Positions 41,182 to 50,110 of a stretch of DNA of 64,000 nucleotides are shown piece after piece (the first letter of the stretch is position 1; the number at the start of each line of letters is the position of its first letter). The stretch lies in contig NZ_JAFCLZ010000011.1 of the NCBI RefSeq assembly GCF_018130165.1, positions 1 to 64,000 on the forward strand, given 5' to 3'. The notes below the pieces were generated by a model. It saw nothing but the letters and a program-made list of their open reading frames with translations. It was not told the DNA's origin and made no database searches. The stretch is from Bradyrhizobium sp. JYMT SZCCT0180 (GTDB taxonomy: Bacteria > Pseudomonadota > Alphaproteobacteria > Rhizobiales > Xanthobacteraceae). A program made the position numbers and the translations under genes.

Positions 41182-44100
41182 CTATTTTGCCGCTCCGGCG
41201 GTTTTGTGTCCTGATATCGCGGGCAAGGACCCGGTGTGGACCGGCTCGCCCCTGGCCATTTCGGGCGAAATCGGCGCGCGCGCGGTGGCGTCGGGGAAGC
41301 GGACCTTCATTTCCCGGATAAAGCCATCGAGCGTGTCGACGCCTGCCGCCATCTTGGCAATCGCGGCAAATTCGGTGCTTGAGGCAGCGGCCGGCTTGCT
41401 GGCGAGATCAAACGCCATCCGGTCGGTATCGCCCAGCATCAGCGGCGCATATTTCTCGCGGAAGCGCGACAGTCCGATGACGTCCTCGGCGAGCGCATAG
41501 CCGACGACGGCGCGGATCACGTCGCCCTTCTCCACCGCGTTCAGCGGTTTGAAGTCGCGCCAGCGATCGGCATAATACAGTTCGATCTGCTCGGAAGCCT
41601 CGCGCCACTGCCGCGACGCCCAGTAGATATCGGAACGCAGGCGGATCGCCTCGCGTCCGGTGATGTTGGAGATGATGTCGAGCGCGAGATCATGGCGTCC
41701 GACGTCGCTTTGCGCGCGCCCCTCCAGCAACAGGCGCTGCTGGCGCAACTCACCCGAGAGATCGGCGATGCGCGTGGTGCGCAGCGCGGCGATCGCGCGG
41801 TCCGGCTTGCGGTTGGTCAGATAGACCATGGCAAGGCGCGCAGCCACCTGCGCGCGCGCGGCGCCTTCCAGCCGCTTATCGATCTGATACTGCAGCAGCT
41901 CGGCGGCCTGATCGAGCAGGTCGACCGCGACCAGGCGGTCCGCCAGACGACGGATCATCTCGTCGCCGCGGCGGCCGATCGGCGTCAGTTCGCGATATTC
42001 GTAGAACATGCCGAGCGCATCGATCGGCTTCATGTCCTCGCCCTTGGGGCTGAGAAAGAGCTGCGCGAACAGCGCGGACGCGGCGTCCTGGCCCTGCCGC
42101 GCCAGTTCGGAATTCGGCTGCAGCCGGGTCGCGGTCTTGGCCGCCGCGAGCGATTCCTCGTAGCGGCCCGCATCGGCATAAAGCTGCGACAATACCGCAA
42201 GGGTCTTCAACTCGATCGCGTCGCCACGCCAGATCGCCGACAGCGTTTCCAGTTCACGCAGCACCTCGGCTTGCCCGAGCTGGCCGCGCCGCTGGCGGAG
42301 CAAGACCTCCAGCAGCTTGGCTTCGGCAGCCGCAGGCCGATCGGGCGAATTGGCGGCGAACCGGTAGGCGTCGAGCGCGTCCTTGTCGTGGCCGAGCGCC
42401 TCGGCCAGCCGTCCGCGCAACACCGCGATCTCCGGCTTCATTTCCTTGGGCACGCCGACAACCTCGAGTTCGCTGCGGCGGCGCGAGGCTCCGGCATAGT
42501 CCTTCACCTCGAGCGACGCCCGCATCGCATCCGCGGTCACGATGCGCTGCATTTCCAGCGGCAGGGCCGCGATCGAGAACTCCGCGTTCTTGAACTTCTC
42601 GCGCGCGTCAGCCCACTTGCCCTGGCGTGAAAAGGCGAGCGCCTTCCACAATTGGGAATCATAGCCATTGCCGATCACCGAACTGGCCAGGCCCTTCAGT
42701 CCCCGCTCGGGATGGCCGATCAGGATGCTGGCGACCGCATTGACCATGACGACGGCAGCGTCTTCGCTTCCAGCCTTGGATTCGGAGAGAATGAGGTTGG
42801 TCACTCCCCTCGCTTCCTGAAACATCCCCCGCGCCATGTAGAAATTGGCAAGGTCGAGCCGGGCTTGCGCCAGCCCGTCATCGCCGGCCGCGGCGACCGC
42901 CTTGATCAGCGCATCGAGCCGACCCAGAAAATTCTCCTCGCGGTTCTTGCGCCATTCCTTGGCGTCAAACAACGGCCGCACCGCCGCGGTGGCGCGTTCG
43001 GCAGAGACGTCGGCCGACGAAAGCGTCAGCCCGCCCGGTCGGCCGAGCATCACCTTGTCGGATCCGACCTCGGCGGTGATGTCGTCTGAATTTGGATGAA
43101 CGACGACGCCGTGGACGGATTCCAGCAGCGACAGCTCGACGAAGTCCTGCCGCTTGATGAAGCCGCGGGTCGGCGGCGGCGCGGTGACCACCAGCAGCGT
43201 GTCGCCGGCGTCGGGGTCGACCAGCCGATGCATGAGACCGGGGTTCGCCAGCGGCACGGTGACGTTGGCCAGCGCCGGATCGGTGATGTTGCGCAACACC
43301 TGCAGCGGCAATGGTGGCGCCTGCACACGATCGGCAAATGTCAGCGTCCAGACCATGCCGTTGGCGCGGCCGTCGCTTTCAAGCGACGGCATCTGCGGCC
43401 GGTTGAGACGAATGCGGATGGCCTGGCCTTTTTCCAGCGGCAGCCGGCTGACGTCGCCGATGATTGCGCCGCCCTTGGCGCGGATCTGCTCGACATCGAT
43501 CGGCCCGGTCTGGTCGAACACCAGCCACACCGTGTCGGCGCGGCGGAACATGGCCGCCGGCGTCGGCGCGGCAAAAGAAAACATCACGCGCAGGCCGTCG
43601 CTGTCGCGCCTCGCCTCGACGGAAGCCACCGCTGGTTCGGCTTTCTTCGGCGCCTCAACGGCTGCAGCGGCCTTCTTCGGCGCTGCAGGTTTTGGCGTCT
43701 CGATCGCGGCGGCGGGCTTTGCTTCCGAAGGCGCTACTGCTTTCGGCGTCTCCACCGGCGTCATCTTCTCAGCCGCAAGCTCCGGCTTCTGCGGCACAGA
43801 AGGCAACTTTTCCACCACCGGTGCGGGCACGGCAGCCTGCGGCGCCGGCTTCTCCGCGACGAGCGCGGGCTGCTCGACGACCGGCACAATCTTCTCGGAA
43901 GCGCGCGGCGCTGTCTCAGACGCGCGCTGCGCTGTCTCTGGAGCTGGCGTCGCTTTTTCAATTGCGGGCGGCGCCTGCTGCGGTTCGCCGGGCTTGATCT
44001 CGATTTTGGCCTGCTCGGCGATCGCCTCCGACGTCACCGGCGGCAGCTGCGGGGGGTGCTGCGGCGGGATCGAGTCGCTGAGCGGCTTGCTCTGAGCGCC

Positions 44101-45093
44101 CGCTTGGGCAGCGGCGATCTGCGCCACTATTCCCGACCTCGCCGTCGGGCCATGCACGACAGCCGGGGGCGCGGCGACCGGGGCTTGCGCCTGCTCCGCC
44201 GCCGGCTTGTCGACCTGCTGGAAGGCGACGTCGATGACGTAGTTCTTCTCTTCGCGGAAGGAATGCACGTCGACTTCGCCGATCAACACGATATCGACCG
44301 CGGAGGAATCGCCATCGGTCCGCTGCGTGATCGAGGCGATATTCGGCGGCGCCGCCACCTTGGCATCGGCCAGATCGAACGCCAGCACGCCGTTGAACTG
44401 CAGCGTCAGCTTCTGCTCGTTCAGCACCGAAGAAACGTTGACCCCGTTGGGCATTTCAAAGACGAAGCGCACAAAGGTCGGCTGCACCGAGGCGCGGACG
44501 CGCACCGGCGGCTTCTTCTTGGTCGCGGCAACCGCAAGCTGGGCGCGCAGCGCGCGTTCGGCGGCGCGGGCCCGCGCAGCCAGTTCGCGAATGACGTCGG
44601 CCGGCAGCGTGGGCGGCGGGCCGGTCCAGCTGTCGGGGAGGAAGTCGACGAAGATCCGCTCGCCGGCCGTCATGGTGTTGATCGTCGCCCGCCGCGCCAG
44701 CGACAACCGGATCGCCGAACCATCAGGGTCGCGCCGCGCCGAGCCGACATAATCGGGCACGGCGTCGCTCAGCTTGTCGACGGGAATGTCCACCGGACGC
44801 TTGAAGCGGATCACGATGATGGAGCCGGCGGTGATGACGTCGGACTCGACGTCCTCAGCAAGCTTCAGCACAAGCCGCGCGTAGCCGCCGGACGCCGTGA
44901 ACGTCGCGTCGCCCTTGACGAGGTCCTGCGCCCGGCAAGGCGAGGCCGCCGTCAGGCCGGACAGCAACAGCAGGATAGCAAGTGGCGAGCGGAGACCAAG
45001 AGATCGGTTAAGGGTGACATCAAGGCAGCGCCGGGCCATCCGCGCCAATGCGCGGCCTTGCGACCCAATTCCAGCGGCAGCCCTTTGCCCCAT
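41182..45093 (-). CDS. 1303-residue exported helical-repeat protein in the flagellar cluster
   Basis: An N-terminal signal (LGLRSPLAILLLLSGLTAAS, cleaved near PCRA) leads to a beta-rich AMIN-like head (residues about 60-170, with ASGGYARLVLKLAEDVESDV). A second strand-rich part follows at about 190-290, then a low-complexity Ala/Pro/Glu/Lys region at 300-500 and a beta part at about 505-690. A TPR-like helical array fills about 740-1240. Starts at 45093 or 45039 are possible. A full CtrA site lies 78-92 nt upstream. I infer a periplasmic motility or envelope scaffold function; no known family is sure. Confidence 0.85.
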   Translation of the reverse strand: MGQRAAAGIGSQGRALARMARRCLDVTLNRSLGLRSPLAILLLLSGLTAASPCRAQDLVKGDATFTASGGYARLVLKLAEDVESDVITAGSIIVIRFKRPVDIPVDKLSDAVPDYVGSARRDPDGSAIRLSLARRATINTMTAGERIFVDFLPDSWTGPPPTLPADVIRELAARARAAERALRAQLAVAATKKKPPVRVRASVQPTFVRFVFEMPNGVNVSSVLNEQKLTLQFNGVLAFDLADAKVAAPPNIASITQRTDGDSSAVDIVLIGEVDVHSFREEKNYVIDVAFQQVDKPAAEQAQAPVAAPPAVVHGPTARSGIVAQIAAAQAGAQSKPLSDSIPPQHPPQLPPVTSEAIAEQAKIEIKPGEPQQAPPAIEKATPAPETAQRASETAPRASEKIVPVVEQPALVAEKPAPQAAVPAPVVEKLPSVPQKPELAAEKMTPVETPKAVAPSEAKPAAAIETPKPAAPKKAAAAVEAPKKAEPAVASVEARRDSDGLRVMFSFAAPTPAAMFRRADTVWLVFDQTGPIDVEQIRAKGGAIIGDVSRLPLEKGQAIRIRLNRPQMPSLESDGRANGMVWTLTFADRVQAPPLPLQVLRNITDPALANVTVPLANPGLMHRLVDPDAGDTLLVVTAPPPTRGFIKRQDFVELSLLESVHGVVVHPNSDDITAEVGSDKVMLGRPGGLTLSSADVSAERATAAVRPLFDAKEWRKNREENFLGRLDALIKAVAAAGDDGLAQARLDLANFYMARGMFQEARGVTNLILSESKAGSEDAAVVMVNAVASILIGHPERGLKGLASSVIGNGYDSQLWKALAFSRQGKWADAREKFKNAEFSIAALPLEMQRIVTADAMRASLEVKDYAGASRRRSELEVVGVPKEMKPEIAVLRGRLAEALGHDKDALDAYRFAANSPDRPAAAEAKLLEVLLRQRRGQLGQAEVLRELETLSAIWRGDAIELKTLAVLSQLYADAGRYEESLAAAKTATRLQPNSELARQGQDAASALFAQLFLSPKGEDMKPIDALGMFYEYRELTPIGRRGDEMIRRLADRLVAVDLLDQAAELLQYQIDKRLEGAARAQVAARLAMVYLTNRKPDRAIAALRTTRIADLSGELRQQRLLLEGRAQSDVGRHDLALDIISNITGREAIRLRSDIYWASRQWREASEQIELYYADRWRDFKPLNAVEKGDVIRAVVGYALAEDVIGLSRFREKYAPLMLGDTDRMAFDLASKPAAASSTEFAAIAKMAAGVDTLDGFIREMKVRFPDATARAPISPEMARGEPVHTGSLPAISGHKTAGAAK

Positions 45094-45170
45094 CCAGGAT
45101 GTCTCTTGGCCTCAACGATTGCAGCAACGAGGCGCCCTCGCCTTCGCGGCTGAATCTTGAATTGGCCGGC

Positions 45171-45185
45171 TTAAGGTATTGTTAA
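45171..45185 (-). promoter_or_regulatory. CtrA-type site before the large repeat-protein gene
   Basis: TTAA (45171-45174) and TTAA (45182-45185) are 7 bp apart. It lies between the end of the MotE-like gene and the start of the 1303-residue protein, so the latter probably has its own CtrA-controlled promoter. Confidence 0.65.
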
Positions 45186-45194
45186 ATATCCCCG

Positions 45195-46001
45195 TCAATT
45201 GGGCTTTTGCGACAGCATCTTGCCTTCAATTTTCGGCAATTCGGCCGTCGAGGCGGATTTGTCGGAGCCGGCGCGACGCGCCAGTTCCACGGTCAGCCGC
45301 TCGGCCGCCTCCGGCTGCATCAGGCCGAGAATGTCGGACATCTTGCGCGGCGCGATCTGGGAGGCGATCTCGTAGAGAACGGACATTTCGAGCCGGTCGA
45401 ACACCTTGGCGGCGTCCTTTGGCTTCATGCCCTCATACATCGTGATGATGCCCTTGAAGCGCGCGGCATCGGTTTCGGCCTTTTGCCCCGTCGCGGTCGT
45501 GATCCGCGCCTCGGTGGCCTTCGCCTCCTCGACCCGCCCCTCGATGCGCTTCTCGGCCGATTTCAGCAGGCTCTCGCGGATCTCGATCTCGCGCGCGCGC
45601 TGCTCCAGTTCCTGCCGCCGCGCCTGCAGCCGCTCGAGAATGGCGCGTTCCGACGGCGATACCGACTGCTGGTTGGGTTCGGGAAAGATCACCGTGCCGC
45701 TTTGTTGCGGCGGTGGATCAGCGGCAGCGGGAGCTGCCGGCTTCGGCGCCTCCTCCTTGGGCTTGGGCACCGACCCCGTGATGTCGTCGGGTTCAGCCTT
45801 GGAGGCGATTTTGGAGGCGACCTTGGAGCCGCCGCCCGGAAAGTTGAACGTATCCTGCGCCCACGACTTTTTGGTCGGCTGCGGCTGATAGTCGAATACG
45901 TATCCCCCGTCGATGACGAGGCCGGCCACCTTCAGCACCGCAAGGCCGAAGACGGCGACCAGCACCACCGGAATGACACGTATGTCGCGAAACGATTTCA
46001 T
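45195..46001 (-). CDS. MotE-like protein with MgtE intracellular-N domain
   Basis: This 268-residue protein has an N-terminal anchor (VIPVVLVAVFGLAVLKVAGL), a linker, a coiled coil (residues about 118-180, ILERLQARRQELEQRAREIE), and a C-terminal MgtE-N-like domain (GMKPKDAAKVFDRLEMSVLY and MSDILGLMQPEAAERL). MotE is the chaperone of the MotC periplasmic motor protein in rhizobia, and position next to fliM supports a motility role. Its start overlaps the DUF6468 stop by 4 bp. Confidence 0.88.
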   Translation of the reverse strand: MKSFRDIRVIPVVLVAVFGLAVLKVAGLVIDGGYVFDYQPQPTKKSWAQDTFNFPGGGSKVASKIASKAEPDDITGSVPKPKEEAPKPAAPAAADPPPQQSGTVIFPEPNQQSVSPSERAILERLQARRQELEQRAREIEIRESLLKSAEKRIEGRVEEAKATEARITTATGQKAETDAARFKGIITMYEGMKPKDAAKVFDRLEMSVLYEIASQIAPRKMSDILGLMQPEAAERLTVELARRAGSDKSASTAELPKIEGKMLSQKPN

Positions 46002-46441
46002 GCAGCGAGGCCACTAGCCCTTCGGCGTTCCGAGAATGCTTCCGCAGCGGCGGCGACGGCTCTCGCGGTCGAAACCTTGGGAGCGGCGGGGGCTTCGGGC
46101 TCCGACGTCAGCGGCCGTGCTGCAATGGCGATCTTGGAGAGGCGGCGGATGATGCCGTCGCCCTCGGCCAGCATGCCCTTCAGCTGCGTCGACATCTGGG
46201 AGGCCGCGTTCAGCTGGCTGCCGAGGTGCTCGTTGACGTCGCGAACGGTGTGCTTGAGGCCGCCGATCGCGCGCTCGGCGATTTCGGTGGCCGTGATCAG
46301 TTCGCCGATCGTGGCCTTGAGCGAATGCTCGTCCGCCTTCAGCCGCTTCAGGCGAGAGTTGAGCAGGACGCAGTAGCCGATCGTCACCAGCAGCAGCACC
46401 GCCACCAGACTCTCGATTACGATTCCGAGGGAATGACTCAT
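45998..46441 (-). CDS. DUF6468 membrane-anchored protein
   Basis: The 147-residue product has one N-terminal helix (LVAVLLLVTIGYCVLLNSRL, residues about 12-31) and a helical coiled body (RLKRLKADEHSLKATIGELI, VNEHLGSQLNAASQMSTQLK). It overlaps fliM at one end and motE at the other by 4 bp, so all three are coupled. DUF6468 is found in this flagellar position in alphaproteobacteria and has no known activity. Confidence 0.88.
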   Translation of the reverse strand: MSHSLGIVIESLVAVLLLVTIGYCVLLNSRLKRLKADEHSLKATIGELITATEIAERAIGGLKHTVRDVNEHLGSQLNAASQMSTQLKGMLAEGDGIIRRLSKIAIAARPLTSEPEAPAAPKVSTARAVAAAAEAFSERRRASGLAA

Positions 46442-47637
46442 TGTGCCTCCATCAACTTGGTTTGCTCGTCGGCCTTCTCGAACATCGCGAAGGTGGTATT
46501 GGGTTTGCGCAACTGCTTGGTGACGCGGATGGCGACGCGGTCGCCGACCCGGCCCATGCGGCCTTCGGTCAGCACGACGTTGCCGCAGCGGACCGACACC
46601 AGCGCGTCCTTTTTCATTTCCAGCGGCAGCGTGTCGCCGACCTTCAGCTTCATCAGCTGCTTGAGCGGCACGTTGGCTTCATACAGCACGGCGTCGACGG
46701 CGATCTCGGCTTGCGCCACTTCAGTCGCGAAGTGGCCTTCCCAGATCGGGTCGCGGCCGAACTTTTCGCCCATGAACATCTGCAACAGCACCGGCCGGAT
46801 CGGCTCGATGGTCGCATAGGGCAGCAGCAGTTCGATATTGCCGCCGCGGTCTTCCATGTCGATGCGTAGCCGCACCAGGATCGCGGCGTTGGCAGGCCGC
46901 GAGATCGCGGCGAAGCGCGGATTGGTTTCCAGCCGGTCGATCGAGAAGGTCACCGGCGACAGCGGCCGGAACGCCTGCTCGGCGTCGGCCAGCACGACCT
47001 CGACCAGCCGCTTGACCAGATTGGTTTCGATCGTCGTGTAGGGGCGGCCTTCGATGCGCAATGAAGTCTGGCCGCGGCGGCCGCCGAGCAGCACGTCGAT
47101 GATCGAATAGATCAGGCTTGAATCGACAGTCGCGAGGCCGAAGTTTTCCCACTCCTCGGCCTTGAACACGCTGAGCACGGCGGGCAGCGGAATCGAATTC
47201 ATGTAGTCGCCGAACCGCACCGAGGTGATGCGGTCGAGCGAGACTTCGACGTTGTCGGAGGTGAAGTTGCGCAGGCTCGTGGTCATCAGCCGCACGAGGC
47301 GGTCGAACACGATTTCGAGCATCGGCAGACGCTCGTAGGACACCATCGCGGAATCGATGATGGCGCGGATGCCGGAATTGTCGTCGAGATTGACGTCGCC
47401 GACGGTGAAGCCGAGCAGATTGTCGATTTCTTCCTGCGACAGGACCCGCTCGCCGCCGGCCTTGTTGCCGAAATCGCGGCTGCCGTCCTCGACCATCGCG
47501 GCCCATTGCAGGGCCATACTCTCCGAGAGTTCATTGGCCGCAGCTTCTTCCGCCGCCGCCGCCGGATCCTCGGAATCGAGCGAGGCCTCCCATTGGGCGG
47601 CAATTGCGTCCTGGTCGAGGTCTTTACCGTTGGCCAT
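46438..47637 (-). CDS. fliM: flagellar motor switch protein FliM
   Basis: The 399-residue FliM has the CheY-binding motif LSQEEIDNLL at residues 66-75, rather than near the start, because of an acidic Ala-rich head of about 60 residues. The middle CheC-like domain follows, with DRITSVRFGDYMNSIPLP and LLGGRRGQTSLRIEGRPYT. The C-terminal SpoA domain is KLKVGDTLPLEMKKDALVSV. It is preceded by fliL and followed by DUF6468 with a 4-bp overlap. Confidence 0.96.
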   Translation of the reverse strand: MANGKDLDQDAIAAQWEASLDSEDPAAAAEEAAANELSESMALQWAAMVEDGSRDFGNKAGGERVLSQEEIDNLLGFTVGDVNLDDNSGIRAIIDSAMVSYERLPMLEIVFDRLVRLMTTSLRNFTSDNVEVSLDRITSVRFGDYMNSIPLPAVLSVFKAEEWENFGLATVDSSLIYSIIDVLLGGRRGQTSLRIEGRPYTTIETNLVKRLVEVVLADAEQAFRPLSPVTFSIDRLETNPRFAAISRPANAAILVRLRIDMEDRGGNIELLLPYATIEPIRPVLLQMFMGEKFGRDPIWEGHFATEVAQAEIAVDAVLYEANVPLKQLMKLKVGDTLPLEMKKDALVSVRCGNVVLTEGRMGRVGDRVAIRVTKQLRKPNTTFAMFEKADEQTKLMEAQ

Positions 47638-47656
47638 GATTATGAGATCTGCTCTG

Positions 47657-48151
47657 TCACTGGACCAGGATTTCCTTGAACAGCACCGCGCTCACCTGCT
47701 GCGGCGCCAGCGCGATATTGACGCGCTTGGTCAGCTCCTCCTTGAGGCGAAACAATCCGGCCGAGCCGTTGATGTCGCTGGGGCGCAGTTCGCGCAGATA
47801 GGTCTGGAACAGATCGGTGACGCGCGGCAGCGTCGGCTTGATCGCCTCGAGCTGCTTCTCTTCCTTGACCTCGAGCACGACCTTGACCTTGAGATATTGC
47901 ACGCGCTCGCCGGGGGCGCCGACCAGATTGACCATCATGTCCGGCACTTCGACAAAGGACGGCGGCTTCGGCGGCGGCGCCTCGGCGTGCTTCTCCTCGC
48001 CGTGGCCGCGCATCAGGAAGAACCAGCCCGCGCCGGCGCCAAGGATGGCGACGAACCCGACTGCTGCAATGATCAGCTTGAGCTTGCCCTTTTTTGCCGG
48101 GGCCGCTTCCGCGCCTTCGGCTGCGCCGCCCTCTGCCTCGTTGTCCGCCAT
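47657..48151 (-). CDS. fliL: flagellar basal-body protein FliL
   Basis: This 164-residue protein has one N-terminal transmembrane helix (residues about 25-47) and a periplasmic FliL domain with VEVPDMMVNLVGAPGERVQY, FQTYLRELRPSDINGSAGLF and a final VNIALAPQQVSAVLFKEILV. FliL supports stator function. The start was chosen at MADNEAEGG after an extended upstream frame. A CtrA-type half-site (TTAACCAT, 48276-48283) lies 125 nt upstream. Confidence 0.95.
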   Translation of the reverse strand: MADNEAEGGAAEGAEAAPAKKGKLKLIIAAVGFVAILGAGAGWFFLMRGHGEEKHAEAPPPKPPSFVEVPDMMVNLVGAPGERVQYLKVKVVLEVKEEKQLEAIKPTLPRVTDLFQTYLRELRPSDINGSAGLFRLKEELTKRVNIALAPQQVSAVLFKEILVQ

Positions 48152-48530
48152 TGCCCCGCCCGATCCAATTGGGAACGAACACGGTTGCCACCAGCCGGGC
48201 CGCAACGAGGCCCCAGACGCGATACAAAAGCCGCCAGCGCACACGCGCTCTCTTGAATGCAACGGTAGGGTAATAATGGTTAACGGAACCTTTCCACTGA
48301 CCCTCAACTAGGAAAAAGTTGCCGGGCAAACATGGTCAACAAGACCTTTCTGCCGTCCGTAATCACCCCGGCAAAACGCCTAACCCCTTTAAAAACCGTC
48401 GTTTTCCAAACTGGCACGGCTTTCGCTGAGTAATCGGCGGACCACGGGCTTGGGAGAGCCTGGGCGGTTCGAGAGATCGGCGGGCAGCTTGGGAGAGCAG
48501 CACGCGGGTCGATGAAGGGGAGAACCACCG
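48152..48530. other. 379-bp divergent region between fliL and flgF
   Basis: No gene is supported here. It holds the half-site at 48276-48283 and a GC-rich stretch with a GGGGAGAACCACCG ribosome binding site for flgF. An AT-rich CCTAACCCCTTTAAAAACC at about 48379-48397 may belong to the flgF promoter. Confidence 0.5.
48276..48283 (-). promoter_or_regulatory. CtrA half-site upstream of fliL
   Basis: The minus strand reads TTAACCAT, the CtrA half-site octamer. No partner TTAA lies at the standard distance, so this is a weak call. Confidence 0.45.
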
Positions 48531-49295
48531 ATGGAGAATACGCTTCTCGTCGGACTATCGCGGCAGATGGTGCTGGAACGGCAGATGGATGTCGTCGCCA
48601 ACAACGTCGCCAACGTCAACACCAACGGCTTCAAGGCCGACCGGTCGTTGTTCGAGCAATTTCTGCGCTCGCCCGCGCATGAAGACAATTTCCAGCGCCC
48701 CGACCGCCAGGTCGCGTTCGTGCAGGACCGCGGCACCTTCAAGGATTTCGCGACCGGTGCCAGCGAAATGACCAAGAACCCGCTCGACGTCGCGATCGAC
48801 GGCAAGGGTTTCCTGGTCGTGCAGACCCCTGCCGGCGAGCGCTACACCCGCGACGGCAATCTGCAGATCAACAATCAGGGCCAACTCGTCACCCAGAGCG
48901 GCTATCCCGTGATGGGAGGCTCCGGCCCGATCGTGTTCCAGCAGACCGACAAGCAGATCACCATCGCGCCCGACGGCAATGTTACCGTCCTTGAGGGCTC
49001 CAACCGCATCGATTCAGTACGCGGCAAGCTGCGCATCGTTTCCTTCGCGGACGCGCAGAAGCTCGTCAAGGATGGCGGCAATTTGTACTCCGCCGGCCAG
49101 GGCGTCGCTCCCCAGCCAGACACCACCTCGCGGGTCAACCAGGGTTACGTCGAGAAATCGAACGTCAATTCGGTGACCGAGATGAGCCGCATGATCGAGA
49201 TCACGCGCGCCTACACACAGATTTCGGCCCTGCTGCAGCAGCAGAGCGATCTGCACAAATCCGCAATCGAGAAACTCGCCGAAGTTCCGGCATAA
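48531..49295 (+). CDS. flgF: flagellar proximal rod protein FlgF
   Basis: This 254-residue rod protein begins NTLLVGLSRQMVLERQMDVV and VANNVANVNTNGFKADRS. The central LDVAIDGKGFLVVQTPAGE and the final SRMIEITRAYTQISALLQQQ helix fit FlgF. It opens the flgF-flgG-flgA-flgH run and is divergent from fliL. Confidence 0.95.
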   Translation: MENTLLVGLSRQMVLERQMDVVANNVANVNTNGFKADRSLFEQFLRSPAHEDNFQRPDRQVAFVQDRGTFKDFATGASEMTKNPLDVAIDGKGFLVVQTPAGERYTRDGNLQINNQGQLVTQSGYPVMGGSGPIVFQQTDKQITIAPDGNVTVLEGSNRIDSVRGKLRIVSFADAQKLVKDGGNLYSAGQGVAPQPDTTSRVNQGYVEKSNVNSVTEMSRMIEITRAYTQISALLQQQSDLHKSAIEKLAEVPA

Positions 49296-49312
49296 CCTGA
49301 AAGTTTTGATCG

Positions 49313-50101
49313 ATGCGCGCACTCTACACAGCCTCGACCGGCATGGCGGCACAGGAACTCAACGTTCAGGTGATCTCCAACAACATCGCGAACATGCGCA
49401 CCACCGGCTACAAGAAGCAGCGCGCCGCGTTCCAGGACCTGATCTACGATCACGTGCGCCGGGTCGGCGCGCAGGCCTCCGATCAGGGCACCATCCTCCC
49501 CGTCGGCGTCGACATCGGCGGTGGCGTCAAGACCGTCGGCACGCCGCGCCTGATGAGCCAGGGCACGCTGCTGCCGACCGGCAACGAGCTCGACATCGCG
49601 GTCCGCGGCGAAGGCTTCTTCAAGATCCAGATGCCTGACGGCACCTACACCTATACCCGCGACGGCTCGTTCCAGATGGACGCGCAGGGCCGCGTCGTGA
49701 CCTCGCAGGGCAATCCGGTGCAGCCGACCATCACGATTCCGCAGAGCGCGTCCGGCCTCACCATCAACGCGCAGGGCCAGGTGTCGGTATTGCTGCCGGG
49801 TTCGACCACGCCGTCGACCGTCGGCCAGATCGGCCTGACCCGCTTCATCAACAAGGCCGGCCTCAACCCGATCGGCGACAATCTGTTCACGGACACGCCG
49901 GCCTCAGGCCCGCCGCAGGACGGCATCGCCAACACCGACGGTTTCGGCGACATGCAGCAGTCCAACCTCGAACAGGCCAACGTCGAGGTCGTCACCGAAA
50001 TCTCCGACCTGATCGCCGCCCAGCGCGCCTACGAGATGAACGCCAAGGTGATCAGCGCCGCCGACCAGATGCTGCAGTCCACCTCCAACATGTTCCGCTG
50101 A
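49313..50101 (+). CDS. flgG: flagellar distal rod protein FlgG
   Basis: This 262-residue protein has MRALYTASTGMAAQELNVQV and VISNNIANMRTTGYKKQRA at the start, a DIAVRGEGFFKIQMPDGTYT body and the end SDLIAAQRAYEMNAKVISAA. FlgG forms the distal rod. It follows flgF by 17 bp. Confidence 0.97.
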   Translation: MRALYTASTGMAAQELNVQVISNNIANMRTTGYKKQRAAFQDLIYDHVRRVGAQASDQGTILPVGVDIGGGVKTVGTPRLMSQGTLLPTGNELDIAVRGEGFFKIQMPDGTYTYTRDGSFQMDAQGRVVTSQGNPVQPTITIPQSASGLTINAQGQVSVLLPGSTTPSTVGQIGLTRFINKAGLNPIGDNLFTDTPASGPPQDGIANTDGFGDMQQSNLEQANVEVVTEISDLIAAQRAYEMNAKVISAADQMLQSTSNMFR

Positions 50102-50110
50102 GGAATTGTC

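Noticed and set aside
43096..45153. 685-codon plus-strand frame opposite the 1303-residue protein
   Set aside because: The product is an Arg/His/Gly-rich shadow; the minus-strand frame has a signal peptide, domains and an upstream promoter site.
48379..48397. CTAACCCCTTTAAA as a CtrA site before flgF
   Set aside because: The spacing and second half do not match TTAA-N7-TTAA.
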